A stretch of 64,000 bases of DNA from Candidatus Rokuibacteriota bacterium (lineage in GTDB: Bacteria > Methylomirabilota > Methylomirabilia > Rokubacteriales > CSP1-6), in NCBI GenBank assembly GCA_003220685.1, contig QHTE01000061.1, positions 1 through 64,000 of the forward strand, written 5' to 3'. Positions 40,774-50,700 of this stretch are shown here, piece after piece; position 1 is the first letter of the stretch, and each line of letters opens with the position of its first letter. The notes beneath the pieces are model-generated. The model did not search any database, was not told the DNA's origin, and saw only the letters and a program-made list of their open reading frames with translations. The position numbers and the translations under genes are program-made.

Positions 40774-41237
40774 GAGGCACCTGCCTTCTTGATCGCGGCG
40801 GCGCGATGGACGGCGGCCCGGATGCGCTGATAGGTGCCGCAGCGGCAAATATTGCCGGACATCCCGTCGTCGATGTCGGCGTCGGTGGGCGTGGGCTTGC
40901 GGGCCAGCAGCGCGGCCGCCGACATGATCTGACCGGACTGGCAATAGCCGCACTGCGGGACGTCGACCTCGGTCCACGCGCGCTGCACGGGATGGTCGCC
41001 CTTCTCCGAGAGGCCTTCGATCGTGGTCACTTTTCGGCCCGCGACCGCGGAGGCCGGCGTGACGCACGAGCGCACGGCCGTGCCGTCGACGTGCACGGTG
41101 CACGCCCCGCAGACCGCGATGCCGCACCCGTACTTGGTGCCGGTCAGGTTGAGCGACTCGCGAATCACCCAGAGAAGGGGCATCTCCGCCGGGACGTCGA
41201 CCTGCCGCTGCTTGCCGTTGACGGTGAACGAGATCAT
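40770..41237 (-). CDS. 2Fe-2S small subunit of a molybdenum hydroxylase (IorA-type)
   Basis: A 155-residue iron-sulfur subunit with two clusters. The plant-type ligands are in [17 protein letters not shown], and the second cluster in [11 protein letters not shown] and [11 protein letters not shown]. It passes electrons from the molybdenum centre of the downstream subunit to an acceptor. A strong AGGAGG ribosome site precedes the ATG. It has no export signal of its own, so it probably leaves the cell bound to the Tat-exported large subunit. Confidence 0.92.
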   Translation of the reverse strand: MISFTVNGKQRQVDVPAEMPLLWVIRESLNLTGTKYGCGIAVCGACTVHVDGTAVRSCVTPASAVAGRKVTTIEGLSEKGDHPVQRAWTEVDVPQCGYCQSGQIMSAAALLARKPTPTDADIDDGMSGNICRCGTYQRIRAAVHRAAAIKKAGAS

Positions 41238-41406
41238 GACCGCCTCCTGGCTCGAGTCGTATGCGCTGTCGGCGGCTGCATGATACGCAGATCGGCGCCC
41301 GACGTCCGCCGATTGTTTGACGCAGCGCGAGCATCAGGCGTGGGCCGCCGACCGTCTGAAATCTTCGACTCTAGTCGCGCGGGGGGCGGCGTGGGATCGT
41401 CCGTTC

Positions 41407-41889
41407 ATGACCCTCTACACGCGTCGCCAGATCCTCGTGCTGCTGATCCTGCTCGCGATCGCCGGCTTCGGCCTGGCCGTCGGCCACTGGCGACGAGCCA
41501 GGCCGGACGCTGTCGACTATCTCGAGCAGCTCGACCGCGCGCCTGTGCCGAGCTCGAATCTGACGGCTCCGCGATCGGGGGACGGAGCTCCGGCGCCGAC
41601 TTCGTCCGAGCCCGAGCCTCGACACAAGCGCCGGCGCAAGGAGCCGCGGGAGTCCGAGCGTCCGCGCGGCGCTCCCGCGGACGCGCCGGCCGAGACGATC
41701 GACGTCAACCGCGCCACGACGATCGAGCTGACGAGCCTGCCGGGAATCGGTCCGGCGCTCGCCCGCCGAATCGTCGACACCCGTGACGCCGACGGTCCCT
41801 TCGCGCCAGTCGACGAGCTCGCGCGCGTCCGCGGGATGAGCGCGCGCAAGGTCGAGAAGCTGCGCGCCTTCGTGACGATCGCCCGGTGA
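41407..41889 (+). CDS. comEA: ComEA-like helix-hairpin-helix DNA-binding protein
   Basis: A 160-residue protein with a membrane helix (residues 8-26), a basic Pro-rich linker, and a C-terminal helix-hairpin-helix pair: TIDVNRATTIELTSLPGIGP and PVDELARVRGMSARKVEKLR. ComEA is the DNA receptor for natural uptake. The ATG at 41407 leads directly into the membrane helix; the open frame extends upstream without support. The stop overlaps comEC (GTGA), so receptor and channel are made together. Confidence 0.82.
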   Translation: MTLYTRRQILVLLILLAIAGFGLAVGHWRRARPDAVDYLEQLDRAPVPSSNLTAPRSGDGAPAPTSSEPEPRHKRRRKEPRESERPRGAPADAPAETIDVNRATTIELTSLPGIGPALARRIVDTRDADGPFAPVDELARVRGMSARKVEKLRAFVTIAR

Positions 41890-44150
41890 GTCTGAAGCGG
41901 ACGCCTCTCGCGCCGACGGCCGTCGCCTTCGGAGCCGGCATCGCCGTCTCGTCCCTGGCGCCGCCGAAGATCTTCGTGGTCGCGTGGCTGGCGGCCATCG
42001 CCGCCTGCCTCGTGCTTCTGGCTGGCCGCCGCACGATCGCCGCTGCGATCGCGCTCCTACTCGGTGCTGTCGCGGTGGGTGGGCTCCGCGGCGGCGAAGC
42101 GCCGCTTGCGCCCGACCACGTCCGACACCTCGGGCTCCCCCGAACCATCCGCGTCGAAGGGCGGTTGGCCGACGAGCCGCGGCGCTGGGCGCCCGATCGC
42201 GCTCGCCTCCTGGTCGACACGCAGCGGGTCGAGGATGCGCCGGGCTCGGGGCTCATCCAGGTGACGGCATACGGGATCCTGCCCCCCTTGACCGAAGGGC
42301 AGCGCGTGGCGGCGCCGCTGCGGCTCCACGCCGCCTCCGGGTTTCGCAATCCCGGAACCTACGACTACGCGGCGCACCTCGCGCGCGAAGGCATCTACGT
42401 GGTGGCGACCACGCGGGCTGAATCCGTGACGCCCCTGGACGATCCGCCGCCCCCGTGGTCGGTGCGCGTCAAGCGGGACTCGGTCGCGGCCGTCGGGCGC
42501 GCGCTGCCGCCCGCGTCGGCGGCGCTGCTCGCCGGGCTCCTGCTCGGCGACCGGACCGAGCTCCCCCGCGACATCGACGACGCCTTCCGGCGCGCCGGCG
42601 TCTATCACGTCCTGGCCGTCTCCGGCTTCAACGTCGGGATCCTGGCCGCGTCGGTCTGGGCGCTCTGCCGACTCCTGCGCGTGCCCCATCGTCCGTCGGC
42701 CGTGACCGCGATCGTCGTGGTGATCGCGTTCGCGCTGGTGGTGGGCCCCGAGCCTTCCGTGCTCCGCGCCGTCGTCATGGCCGTGCTCGTCCTGCTCGCC
42801 TCGCTCCTGGATCGAGACGCGTCGGTCACCAACAGTCTCGCCCTGGCGGCGCTCGCCATCCTCGCCGTCCGCCCGGGCGACCTCTTCGACCCGGGCTTCC
42901 AGCTGTCGTTCGCGGCGACCTTCGGCATCGTGACCGCGCCGCTGCCGCGCGGCATAATCGCCGGCGCGGTCGGCGTGAGCGCGGCCGCCCAGGTGGCGGT
43001 GCTGCCGATCGCCCTGACTCACTTCAACCAGCTCTCGACGATCGGTGTCGTGGCGAATCTCGCCGTCGTTCCCCTCGCCGGTGTCGCCACGATCGTCGGG
43101 CTCGCCGCAGTGGCCCTGTCCTTCGTCAGCGAGACGATCGCCGCGGTGGCCTTCGACGCGGTGTGGCCCGTTCTGCTGGCGCTCCGTGGAGTCGTCCTGC
43201 TCGCGGCGGGGGTGCCGGGCGCCGTCGTCCATTTGCCGGCTCCCGGCTGGCTCGCGGTCACGGGCTACGCCGCGGGGCTCGCGGCGCTGCTCGTATGGCA
43301 CGGGCGCCGAGGCAAGCCTCGGAGGGTCTTTCTTCTTCTCGGGATCGCGCTCGTCGCCCTCGCGGTCGGCGGCGCGGCGTGGCCGCTGGTGCGCCCCGCC
43401 GACGGTCTGCTGCGGCTGACGGTCCTCGACGTCGGCCAGGGCGACGCCATCGTGGTCGAGATGCCCGACGGGCGCGCGATCCTCGTCGACGCCGGGTCCG
43501 GGGGACCCATGCGCCTGGACGCCGGCGAGCGCGTGGTGGCACCGTTCCTCTGGAACCGCGGTATTCTCCGCCTGGCCGGCATCGCCGTCACGCACGACGA
43601 CAGCGACCACGCCGGCGGTGCGGCGGCGATCCGCCGTCTCTTCGCGATCGACGAGGAATGGGCCGCGGCCGCCCCGATGGCGCCTCACCGGTTCGGGCGT
43701 GCGGTGATCGCGCCGCTTCCGTCGACGACGGTCCTCGGCGGTCGACGGAACGACGCCGCCCTCGTGCTCCGAATCGACATGGGGCTCGCCTCGTTCCTGC
43801 TCGCGTCCGACATCGGCGCGGCCCGCGAGCTCGAGCTGGTCGCCGCGGGAGCGCCTCTCGAGTCGACCGTCCTCAAGGTCGCCCACCACGGCTCGCGCTT
43901 CTCGACAGGCCCCGAGCTCCTCCGCGCGGTCGGTCCGCGGCTCGCGGCGATCTCCGTCGGCGCGCGCAACCCGTACGGCCATCCGGATGCCGGCGTGCTC
44001 GGGCGGCTCGCGGCGGGTGGGGCCCAGATCTATCGAACCGACCGCGACGGCGCGCTCATCTTCGAGACGGACGGCGGTGCCCTCACGGTCACGCGCTGGG
44101 CCGCGCGACGGGTCGACCGCTTCTGCCTCGACCCCGAAGCGATCTGCTAG
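41886..44150 (+). CDS. comEC: ComEC/Rec2 DNA-uptake channel
   Basis: A 754-residue ComEC. A hydrophobic N-terminal membrane region and the competence domain ([37 protein letters not shown]) are followed by a metallo-beta-lactamase-like domain with [33 protein letters not shown] and GARNPYGHP. It forms the inner-membrane channel for single-stranded DNA and may degrade the other strand. Start is GTG overlapping comEA. A potential dapL promoter lies across its stop codon. Confidence 0.93.
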   Translation: MSLKRTPLAPTAVAFGAGIAVSSLAPPKIFVVAWLAAIAACLVLLAGRRTIAAAIALLLGAVAVGGLRGGEAPLAPDHVRHLGLPRTIRVEGRLADEPRRWAPDRARLLVDTQRVEDAPGSGLIQVTAYGILPPLTEGQRVAAPLRLHAASGFRNPGTYDYAAHLAREGIYVVATTRAESVTPLDDPPPPWSVRVKRDSVAAVGRALPPASAALLAGLLLGDRTELPRDIDDAFRRAGVYHVLAVSGFNVGILAASVWALCRLLRVPHRPSAVTAIVVVIAFALVVGPEPSVLRAVVMAVLVLLASLLDRDASVTNSLALAALAILAVRPGDLFDPGFQLSFAATFGIVTAPLPRGIIAGAVGVSAAAQVAVLPIALTHFNQLSTIGVVANLAVVPLAGVATIVGLAAVALSFVSETIAAVAFDAVWPVLLALRGVVLLAAGVPGAVVHLPAPGWLAVTGYAAGLAALLVWHGRRGKPRRVFLLLGIALVALAVGGAAWPLVRPADGLLRLTVLDVGQGDAIVVEMPDGRAILVDAGSGGPMRLDAGERVVAPFLWNRGILRLAGIAVTHDDSDHAGGAAAIRRLFAIDEEWAAAAPMAPHRFGRAVIAPLPSTTVLGGRRNDAALVLRIDMGLASFLLASDIGAARELELVAAGAPLESTVLKVAHHGSRFSTGPELLRAVGPRLAAISVGARNPYGHPDAGVLGRLAAGGAQIYRTDRDGALIFETDGGALTVTRWAARRVDRFCLDPEAIC

Positions 44151-44153
44151 AAT
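44145..44153 (+). promoter_or_regulatory. Extended -10 (TGCTAGAAT) for a leaderless dapL transcript
   Basis: TGCTAGAAT covers the comEC stop codon; the hexamer TAGAAT ends 8 nt before the dapL ATG at 44162. There is no ribosome site in between. The extended TGn motif compensates for the missing -35. dapL would therefore have its own start signal. Confidence 0.5.
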
Positions 44154-44161
44154 CGAGCGCC

Positions 44162-45397
44162 ATGGCCCGGATCAACGACCACTACCTGAAGCTGCGCGCG
44201 AGCTACCTCTTCAGCGAGACGGGCCGGCGCACGCGCGAGTACCAGGCGGCGCACCCGGACGCGAAGCTCATCCGCCTGGGCATCGGCGACGTGACGCGCC
44301 CCTTGCCCGAGGCGGTGATCAGCGCGATGCACGAGGCCGTCGACGAGATGGCGAAGCCCGAGACGTTCCGCGGCTATCCGCCCGAGACCGGCTGGGACTT
44401 CCTCGTCGACGCCATCATCCGCCACGACTACGGCGAGCGCGGGATCAAGCTCACCGCCGACGAGATCGTCGTCAGCGACGGCGCCAAGAGCGACACCGGC
44501 AACATCCAGGAGATCTTCGGGCCCGACTGTATCGTCGCGCTCAGCGATCCGGTGTATCCCGCGTACCTCGACGTCACCGTGATGGGCGGACGGGCCGGGA
44601 ACGCGGACGCGGGCGGCCGCTACGATCGCATCGTGTACCTGCCGTGCACGGCCGAGAACAATTTCCAGCCGCGCATCCCCGATCGGCCGGTCGATCTGAT
44701 CTTCCTCTGCTACCCGAACAATCCGACCGGCGCGGTGCTGACCCGCGTGGCGCTGAAGACCTGGATCGACTTCGCGCGCGAGCGGGGCGCCGTCATCCTC
44801 TACGACGCCGCGTACGAGGCGTACATCCGCGACGCGGCAATCCCGCACTCGATCTACGAGATCGAGGGCGCGCGCGAGGTCGCGATCGAGTTTCGCTCCT
44901 TCTCGAAGACCGCCGGGTTCACGGGCACGCGGTGCGCCTACACGGTCGTGCCGAAGGAACTGCAGGGGCGCTCGGCCGCGGGCGAGCCGGTGAGCATCAA
45001 CGCGCTCTGGGTCCGCCGCCAGTCCACCAAGTTCAACGGCGTCGCGTACGTGATCCAGCGCGCCGCCGCCGCGACGTACACGAGCGAGGGCAGGAAGCAG
45101 GTGACCGCGCTCGTCGACTACTACATGGAGAACGCGCGCATCCTCCGCGAGGGGCTCGAGGCGGCGGGGCTCACCGTCTACGGGGCGCGGAACGCGCCGT
45201 ACATCTGGGTGAAGACCTCGGGGCGTCTATCGTCGTGGGATTTCTTCGACAAGCTCCTGCACGAGGCCCACGTGGTCGGGACACCCGGCGCGGGCTTCGG
45301 TCCGAGCGGAGAGGGCTACTTCCGCCTCACGGCCTTCGGCGGCCGCGCCGCCACCGAAGAGGCCGTCGACCGTATCAAGACCCGCCTCGCCCGCTAG
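44162..45397 (+). CDS. dapL: LL-diaminopimelate aminotransferase
   Basis: A 411-residue DapL. It opens [20 protein letters not shown] and has [51 protein letters not shown] and the PLP-lysine [17 protein letters not shown]. It converts tetrahydrodipicolinate directly to LL-DAP, bypassing the succinyl or acetyl routes, and fits the dapA-dapB-lysA cluster near 51-54 kb. Its stop overlaps the convergent rpoA-like stop within the four bases CTAG. Confidence 0.95.
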   Translation: MARINDHYLKLRASYLFSETGRRTREYQAAHPDAKLIRLGIGDVTRPLPEAVISAMHEAVDEMAKPETFRGYPPETGWDFLVDAIIRHDYGERGIKLTADEIVVSDGAKSDTGNIQEIFGPDCIVALSDPVYPAYLDVTVMGGRAGNADAGGRYDRIVYLPCTAENNFQPRIPDRPVDLIFLCYPNNPTGAVLTRVALKTWIDFARERGAVILYDAAYEAYIRDAAIPHSIYEIEGAREVAIEFRSFSKTAGFTGTRCAYTVVPKELQGRSAAGEPVSINALWVRRQSTKFNGVAYVIQRAAAATYTSEGRKQVTALVDYYMENARILREGLEAAGLTVYGARNAPYIWVKTSGRLSSWDFFDKLLHEAHVVGTPGAGFGPSGEGYFRLTAFGGRAATEEAVDRIKTRLAR

Positions 45398-46386
45398 GCT
45401 TCGTAGGCGCGTTCGTACTGGGAGCGCAGCCGCTCGAGCTCCTCCGGATCGAGCCGCATGCCGAGCGAGAGGCTCATCTCGCCCAGGATCGTCTTGATCT
45501 CGTTCAGCGATTTCTTGCCGAAGTTCTTGGTCTTGAGCAGCTCGGCCTCGCTCTTCTGCACGAGGTCGGCGATCGTCCGGATGTTCGCCGTCTTCAGGCA
45601 GTTCGACGCACGGACCGACAGCTCGAGCTCGTCGACGTTGCGGAAGAGATTCTCGTTCAGCTCGGTCCGCGGCCGCACATCGTCGCGCTCGGCCGCCTCT
45701 TCCTGGGGCGAGGTCTCCGGGAACTCCATGAGCAGGTCGAAGTGGTCCTCGAGGATCCGCGACGCCTCGCCGACCGCGGTGGCCGGGCCGACGCTGCCGT
45801 CGGTCCACACCTCGAGCACGAGCCGCTCGCGCCCCTCGGTGAAGGGCTCGACGTGGAAGTTCACGCGCTTGACCGGCGAGAAGTCCGCGTCCAGCAGGAT
45901 CGCGTTGATCGGCAGGGCCTCCGGCTCACGCTTCTCGGCCGAGACGTAGCCGCGGCCACGCTCGACGCAGACTTCCATCTCGAGCACGCCGTCCTTGTCG
46001 AGCGTCGCCAGCACGACATCGGGGGTGAGGACCTCGATGTCCGCGTCGGTCTCGAAGTCCCTGGCCTTGACGATCGAGCCGCCCTGGGCGCGCAGGCGGA
46101 GGATCTTGGGCCGGTTCACGTGCAGCGTGAACACGACCTTGCGGAGGTTCATCATGATGTCGAGCGTGTCTTCCATGACACCCGGCAGATGCGAGAACTC
46201 GTGCAGGACGTTCTCGATCTTGACCCAGGTCGGCGCGGCGCCGTGGATCGCCGACAAGAGGGCCCGGCGATAGGCGATGCCGACGGTCAGGGCGAAGCCG
46301 GCCTCGAAGGGCTCGATGGACAGCTTGCCGTAAGTCTTGTCCTGGACAGTCCAATCGTGACGGGTGGGTAGCTGCAGCTCAAGCAT
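45394..46386 (-). CDS. RNA polymerase alpha-subunit paralogue (isolated, divergent)
   Basis: A 330-residue alpha subunit: NTD (residues 1-230) with [40 protein letters not shown] and [16 protein letters not shown], and a CTD (about 245-310) with [20 protein letters not shown] and [23 protein letters not shown] residues for UP-element DNA (Arg in SVRASNCLK, Gly-Lys-Lys-Ser) are kept. The near-invariant GNALRR of the dimer interface reads GIAYRR; the assembly Arg is retained. It stands alone, not with rpsD/rpsK/rplQ as usual. A second rpoA or the only one cannot be decided from this window. Confidence 0.85.
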   Translation of the reverse strand: MLELQLPTRHDWTVQDKTYGKLSIEPFEAGFALTVGIAYRRALLSAIHGAAPTWVKIENVLHEFSHLPGVMEDTLDIMMNLRKVVFTLHVNRPKILRLRAQGGSIVKARDFETDADIEVLTPDVVLATLDKDGVLEMEVCVERGRGYVSAEKREPEALPINAILLDADFSPVKRVNFHVEPFTEGRERLVLEVWTDGSVGPATAVGEASRILEDHFDLLMEFPETSPQEEAAERDDVRPRTELNENLFRNVDELELSVRASNCLKTANIRTIADLVQKSEAELLKTKNFGKKSLNEIKTILGEMSLSLGMRLDPEELERLRSQYERAYEA

Positions 46387-46443
46387 GGGACCCCCTGGAA
46401 GCGAGCCAGTGTGATCGGGGTGAACAGGCCATCAAGGCATCAC

Positions 46444-46452
46444 AGTATATCA
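46444..46452 (-). promoter_or_regulatory. Extended -10 (TGATATACT) for the alpha-like gene
   Basis: TGATATACT on the minus strand (hexamer TATACT at 46449-46444). It would give a leader of about 47-50 nt ending in an AGGGGG ribosome site 5 nt before the ATG at 46386. The same bases overlap a TATATC on the plus strand that lies 9 nt before the mltG ATG, so the two divergent promoters may interfere. Confidence 0.5.
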
Positions 46453-46460
46453 GAGCCTGG

Positions 46461-47471
46461 ATGTTACACTGGGAAATCATGGGGTTGCGTGCCGCCATCG
46501 CCCTCCTCATGCTCATCGGGGCCGGTGTCACCGTCCTCGTGGGTCACGAGGTCCTGACTCCGACCGAGGCGCTCCAGGCCGGTCCGGTCGCCGTGGAGAT
46601 TCCTGCCCACGACGGCATCCTGCTCATCGCCGGGCGGCTCTATCAGGCGGGCGCAATCCGCAGTCGCACGGGCTTCGTCATGCTGGCCGTGTTCCGGGGT
46701 AGGTACCTGAAGGCGGGTGAGTACGAGATCGATCGGGAGGCCACGACCCTGGGCGTGCTGGCCCAGCTGGAGGCCGGACGGGTCAAGCAGCACGTCGTCC
46801 TGCAGCCCGAGGGCGCCACCGTCGCCGAGCTGGCGCGCGCGCTCGAGGCCGAGCGGCTCGCGCCGAGCGCCGCCGTGCGCCGCGTCGCCGCCGACCCGGC
46901 CTTCCTGTCGACGCTCGGGATCGAGGCGCCGAGCCTGGAGGGCTACCTGTTCCCCGATACCTACCAGTTCGTCCGCGGGATGACCCCGGAGGAGATACTG
47001 ACCCGGATGGTGCAGCGCCTGCGCGCCAAGACGGGCGCGGATATCACGACGCGCGCCGCCGCGCGCGGGCTCACGGTGCACCAGCTGCTCACCCTCGCGT
47101 CGATCATCGAGCGCGAAGCGGTGGAGCGCGGCGAGATGCGGACGATCTCCGCGGTCTTCTGGAACCGGCTCAAAATGAGGATGCCGCTTCAGGCCGACCC
47201 CACGGTGCAGTACGCGACCGGTAAAGAGCGGCGCGCGCTGACGCGCGCCGACCTCCGGATCGATCACCCGTACAACACGTACCGCAACCCGGGCTTACCG
47301 CCCGGGCCGATCGCGAGCCCGGGGCTCGCGGCGATCGAGGCGGCGCTCGATCCGGCGCCGGTGAAGTACCTCTATTTCGTCGCGATGGACGACACCCATC
47401 ACCACTTCTCGGCGACGATCGCCGAGCACAATGCGGCGGTCGCCCGGTACCGGCTCGCCCGCACTCGGTGA
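46461..47471 (+). CDS. mltG: Endolytic murein transglycosylase
   Basis: A 336-residue MltG. One N-terminal membrane helix (about residues 8-28) anchors a periplasmic YceG domain. Motifs SLEGYLFPDTYQFVRGM, LASIIEREAVERGEMRTIS (catalytic Glu) and LQADPTVQYATG are intact. It cuts nascent glycan strands. The ATG at 46461 was taken because TATATC ends 9 nt upstream; an ATG at 46479 is an alternative with a weak GGGA site. Confidence 0.93.
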   Translation: MLHWEIMGLRAAIALLMLIGAGVTVLVGHEVLTPTEALQAGPVAVEIPAHDGILLIAGRLYQAGAIRSRTGFVMLAVFRGRYLKAGEYEIDREATTLGVLAQLEAGRVKQHVVLQPEGATVAELARALEAERLAPSAAVRRVAADPAFLSTLGIEAPSLEGYLFPDTYQFVRGMTPEEILTRMVQRLRAKTGADITTRAAARGLTVHQLLTLASIIEREAVERGEMRTISAVFWNRLKMRMPLQADPTVQYATGKERRALTRADLRIDHPYNTYRNPGLPPGPIASPGLAAIEAALDPAPVKYLYFVAMDDTHHHFSATIAEHNAAVARYRLARTR

Positions 47472-47478
47472 ACCGTGC

Positions 47479-47484
47479 TATAAA
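47479..47484 (+). promoter_or_regulatory. Putative extended -10 (TGCTATAAA) before plsC
   Basis: TATAAA preceded by TGC; it ends 9 nt before the ATG at 47494. No ribosome site is present. It overlaps the end of the mltG gene region and would allow separate expression of plsC-argH. Weak on its own. Confidence 0.35.
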
Positions 47485-47493
47485 ACGCGCGAC

Positions 47494-48165
47494 ATGGCCG
47501 GCCCCACCACGCTCGCCGAAACCCGGCGCCTCGCCCGCGAAGCATCGTCCGTGCCGCTCCTCTATCGCGCGCTCCGCACGCCGCTCCGCCAGGCCCTCGT
47601 GCGCTGGTTCGATCTCCGCGTCGACGGCCTCGAGCACCTGCCGGCGAGCGGGCCGTATCTCATCGCCGCGAACCATCACAACTATCTCGACGGCGTCGTG
47701 CTCGGCGTTACCGTCCCGGAGCCGATCTCGTTCCTCGTGATGCCGCGCGTCTGGCGCGCGACGCCCTTTCATCCGCTGTTCCACCGGAACATCCGCTCGA
47801 TCCCGATCGACCTCGAGCGCGCGGACGTCGGCGCCCTTCGCCGCGCGCTTCACATCCTCCAGGAGGGGCGGGTGGTCGGGATCTTCCCGGAGGGCCCCTT
47901 CAGCGTGCGCGGCCGGCTCGAGCCCGGCCTGCCGGGCGTCGCGCTGCTCGCGCTGCGCTCGGGCGTGCCGGTCGTCCCCGCGGGCATCCGCGGCACCTAC
48001 GAAGCCCTCGCGGGGCGCCGCGGCTACATTCCGCGCCGCGTCCCGCTCGGCGTCCGCTTCGGGCCGGCGCGCTGCTTCGCGGACGAGGGTTTCCACGCGC
48101 GACGGAGCGCGCGCGTCCACGTGACCCGTCGGATCATGGACGACATCGCGGCGCTCCTGCCGTGA
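47494..48165 (+). CDS. 1-acyl-sn-glycerol-3-phosphate acyltransferase (PlsC family)
   Basis: A 223-residue PlsC-type acyltransferase. The catalytic NHHNYLDGVVLG (H-x4-D) and the glycerol-phosphate-binding IFPEGPFSVRG are both present, and no signal peptide is obvious. It transfers an acyl chain to lysophosphatidic acid or a similar lipid acceptor. The stop overlaps the argH start (GTGA), so it is coupled to argH, a common but unexplained pairing of genes. Confidence 0.85.
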   Translation: MAGPTTLAETRRLAREASSVPLLYRALRTPLRQALVRWFDLRVDGLEHLPASGPYLIAANHHNYLDGVVLGVTVPEPISFLVMPRVWRATPFHPLFHRNIRSIPIDLERADVGALRRALHILQEGRVVGIFPEGPFSVRGRLEPGLPGVALLALRSGVPVVPAGIRGTYEALAGRRGYIPRRVPLGVRFGPARCFADEGFHARRSARVHVTRRIMDDIAALLP

Positions 48166-49592
48166 AGTCGCGGCCCCGCAAGCGCGCGGCTCCGCAGAGC
48201 GGCGCGGCGAAGTCGGAGAAGCTCTGGGGCGGGCGGTTCGCGGCCGGCGCCGATCCGACCGCGGAGCGGTTCACCGGGTCTCTCGCCTTCGACCGGCGGC
48301 TCTGGCCGCACGACATCGCCGGCAGCGTCGCGTGGGCCAAGGCCCTCGCCCGGGCCGGGCTCCTGTCCGCCGCCGAGCGCGACGCGATCGTGCGGGGGCT
48401 GGCGACGGTCCGCGACGAGCTGGCGGCGGGCACCTTTCCCTACCGCGCCGAGCTCGAGGACATCCACACGAACATCGAGCGGCGGCTCCAGGAGCTGATC
48501 GGCGAGGTCGGCGGCAAGCTGCACACAGGGCGCTCGCGCAACGACCAGATCGCCGTCGACGAACGCCTGTACCTCCGAGAGGTCATCGCGCGGGTCCGCG
48601 CGGGCGTGCGTCGCGTCCAGGAAGCGCTCGTCGCGCGCGCCGCCGAGACGATCGAGGCACCGCTGCCGGGCTACACGCATCTCCAGCGCGCCCAGCCCAT
48701 CGTCCTCGGTCACCACCTGCTCGCGTACGTCTTCATGCTGCAGCGCGATCGGGACCGGTTCGGCGACTGCGGCGCGCGCGCCTCGGCGATGCCCCTCGGC
48801 GCAGCGGCGCTCGCCGGCACCGCGTTTCCGATCGATCTCGAGGCGCTCGCCAGGGATCTCGGCTTCGCCGGAGTCTCGCCGAACAGCCTCGACTCGGTGA
48901 GCGACCGCGACACCCTGCTCGAGTTCCTGGCGGCGGCCGCGATCACCGCCATGCACCTGTCGCGGCTCGCCACCGACCTGACGCTCTGGGCCACCGCCGA
49001 GTTCGGCTTCGTGGAGTTCTCCGACGCCTTCGCGACCGGCTCGTCGATCATGCCGCAGAAGAAGAACCCGGACGTGGCCGAGCTGGTCCGCGGCAAGAGC
49101 GGCCGGCTCTACGGCAATCTCGTGGCGGTGCTCACCACCATGAAGGGGCTCCCCCTCGCCTACAACTCGGACATGCAGGAAGACAAGGAGCCGTTCTTCG
49201 ACTCGGTCGACACGCTCGAGGCGATCTTCGCCGTCGTGCCGCCGATGCTCGCCTCACTCGCCTTCCGGACGGATCGGATGCGGCGCGCCGCCGCGGAGAA
49301 CTTCGCGACGGCGACCGATCTGGCCGACTATCTCGTGCGCAAGGGGCTCCCGTTCCGGCAGGCGCACGGCGTGGTCGGACGGATCGTGCGGTTCTGCGAG
49401 ACGGAGGGCAAACCGCTCGAGGGGCTCGGGCTCGTCGAGCTGCGCCGCTTCTCGCCGCTCTTCGAGGACGACGCCAAGGACGCCGTCACGGTCGAGGCGT
49501 CGCTGCGGGCGCGCGCGGTTACCGGCGGGACCGCGCCCGACGCCGTCCGCCGCTCGCTCGCGCTCGCCCGCACGCTGATCGCGCGCGCATGA
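48162..49592 (+). CDS. argH: Argininosuccinate lyase
   Basis: A 476-residue argininosuccinate lyase. KLWGGRFAAGADPTAERFTG, GKLHTGRSRNDQIAVDERLY and the family signature GSSIMPQKKNPDVAELVR are all present. It releases arginine and fumarate in the last step of arginine synthesis. The N terminus is about 20 residues longer and basic compared with typical enzymes. GTG start in an overlap with plsC; the stop overlaps the lipoprotein gene (ATGA). Confidence 0.96.
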   Translation: MKSRPRKRAAPQSGAAKSEKLWGGRFAAGADPTAERFTGSLAFDRRLWPHDIAGSVAWAKALARAGLLSAAERDAIVRGLATVRDELAAGTFPYRAELEDIHTNIERRLQELIGEVGGKLHTGRSRNDQIAVDERLYLREVIARVRAGVRRVQEALVARAAETIEAPLPGYTHLQRAQPIVLGHHLLAYVFMLQRDRDRFGDCGARASAMPLGAAALAGTAFPIDLEALARDLGFAGVSPNSLDSVSDRDTLLEFLAAAAITAMHLSRLATDLTLWATAEFGFVEFSDAFATGSSIMPQKKNPDVAELVRGKSGRLYGNLVAVLTTMKGLPLAYNSDMQEDKEPFFDSVDTLEAIFAVVPPMLASLAFRTDRMRRAAAENFATATDLADYLVRKGLPFRQAHGVVGRIVRFCETEGKPLEGLGLVELRRFSPLFEDDAKDAVTVEASLRARAVTGGTAPDAVRRSLALARTLIARA

Positions 49593-50665
49593 CCGGGCCC
49601 GGTCGGCGCCTCGCCGCGTGCCTGGGGCTCGCCGCGCTGACCCTCACCGCGTGCGGCAAGAAATCTCCGCCGGTCGCGCCGGAACAGCGGGCTCCCCAGC
49701 CGGTCGCCGACCTGACGGGTGATGTCGACGAGTCGGCGATCGTGCTGGCGTGGACGCCGCCCACCCGCCGCGTCGACAACACGCGCCAGCGCGACGTCAC
49801 CGTGATGCGGATCTTCCGGGTCGAGGACAGCGGCGCGGGCGAGCCCAAGTCGGCGATGCTCACCGATGGACGGATCGCCGGCTACGAGGAGATCGCCGCG
49901 ATCCGCAGCGCCGAGCCGGAGCCCGCGGTCCGTCGCGGGCCACGCCTGGCGTTCGCCGATCGGAAGGGGCTCACGTACGGGCGCCGCTACACCTACGTGG
50001 TGGTCACCGGCGACAGACAGGGCCGCATCGGCCCACCCTCGCGTCGGGTCTCGGTGCGCTACGCCGCCGCCCCCGCGGAACCCCAGAACGTCGTCGTCGA
50101 GCCGGGCGAGCGCGCGGTGCGTCTGCGGTGGAGCCCGGCGACGCGGCTTCTCGACGGAAGCGCGGTGACGGACGTCCTCAAGTACGAGGTGCTCCGCGCG
50201 TCGTCCGCCGACGCGGACCCGGCGCCGGTCTCGCCGCCGGTCTCGGACACGGCGTGGACCGACTCCGATCTGGAGAACGACCGCGACTACTACTACGCCG
50301 TCCGGGCCGTGCGCAGTGTGGCGGATACGACGCTCTACGGCCGGCCGTCGCCGCGGGTCGCCGCGACGCCGCGCGACGTGACGCCTCCCTCGCCACCGGC
50401 GAACCTCGTCGGCGTCGCCTCCGAGGGGGTCGTGCGCCTGTCCTGGAGCCCGAGCCCGGAGACCGACGTGGCGAGCTACATCGTCTACCGCGCCCCGGAA
50501 CGGGGCGGCTTCGAGCGAATCGGGGCGACCAGCGCGCCGTCGACCACGTACGTCGACCGCACGGTGACGCGCGGCACGTATCGCTACGCGGTCACGGCGC
50601 AGGATCGCGCAGCGCGACCGAACGAGAGCGAGCGTTCGAACGAGGCGAGGGTCAGCCTGCCTTGA
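49589..50665 (+). CDS. Lipoprotein with LptM-like N terminus and fibronectin type III domains
   Basis: A 358-residue protein. The signal peptide ends in LTLTACGKKSPPVAPEQRAP, a lipobox followed by the CGKK-x-PP motif typical of LptM/YifL-type small lipoproteins found next to lysA or argH. In place of the usual 50-100 residue ending there are two or three FnIII-like domains (about residues 45-155, 160-265, 275-358; for example SYIVYRAPERGGFERIG and TYRYAVTAQDRA). It lies between argH and lysA, the same position LptM takes in many Gram-negatives. LptM assists the LPS transport channel; the FnIII addition is unexplained. Confidence 0.75.
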   Translation: MTGPGRRLAACLGLAALTLTACGKKSPPVAPEQRAPQPVADLTGDVDESAIVLAWTPPTRRVDNTRQRDVTVMRIFRVEDSGAGEPKSAMLTDGRIAGYEEIAAIRSAEPEPAVRRGPRLAFADRKGLTYGRRYTYVVVTGDRQGRIGPPSRRVSVRYAAAPAEPQNVVVEPGERAVRLRWSPATRLLDGSAVTDVLKYEVLRASSADADPAPVSPPVSDTAWTDSDLENDRDYYYAVRAVRSVADTTLYGRPSPRVAATPRDVTPPSPPANLVGVASEGVVRLSWSPSPETDVASYIVYRAPERGGFERIGATSAPSTTYVDRTVTRGTYRYAVTAQDRAARPNESERSNEARVSLP

Positions 50666-50700
50666 CTTCACCTGGCTCGGGTGTTACGAACAACGAATAC

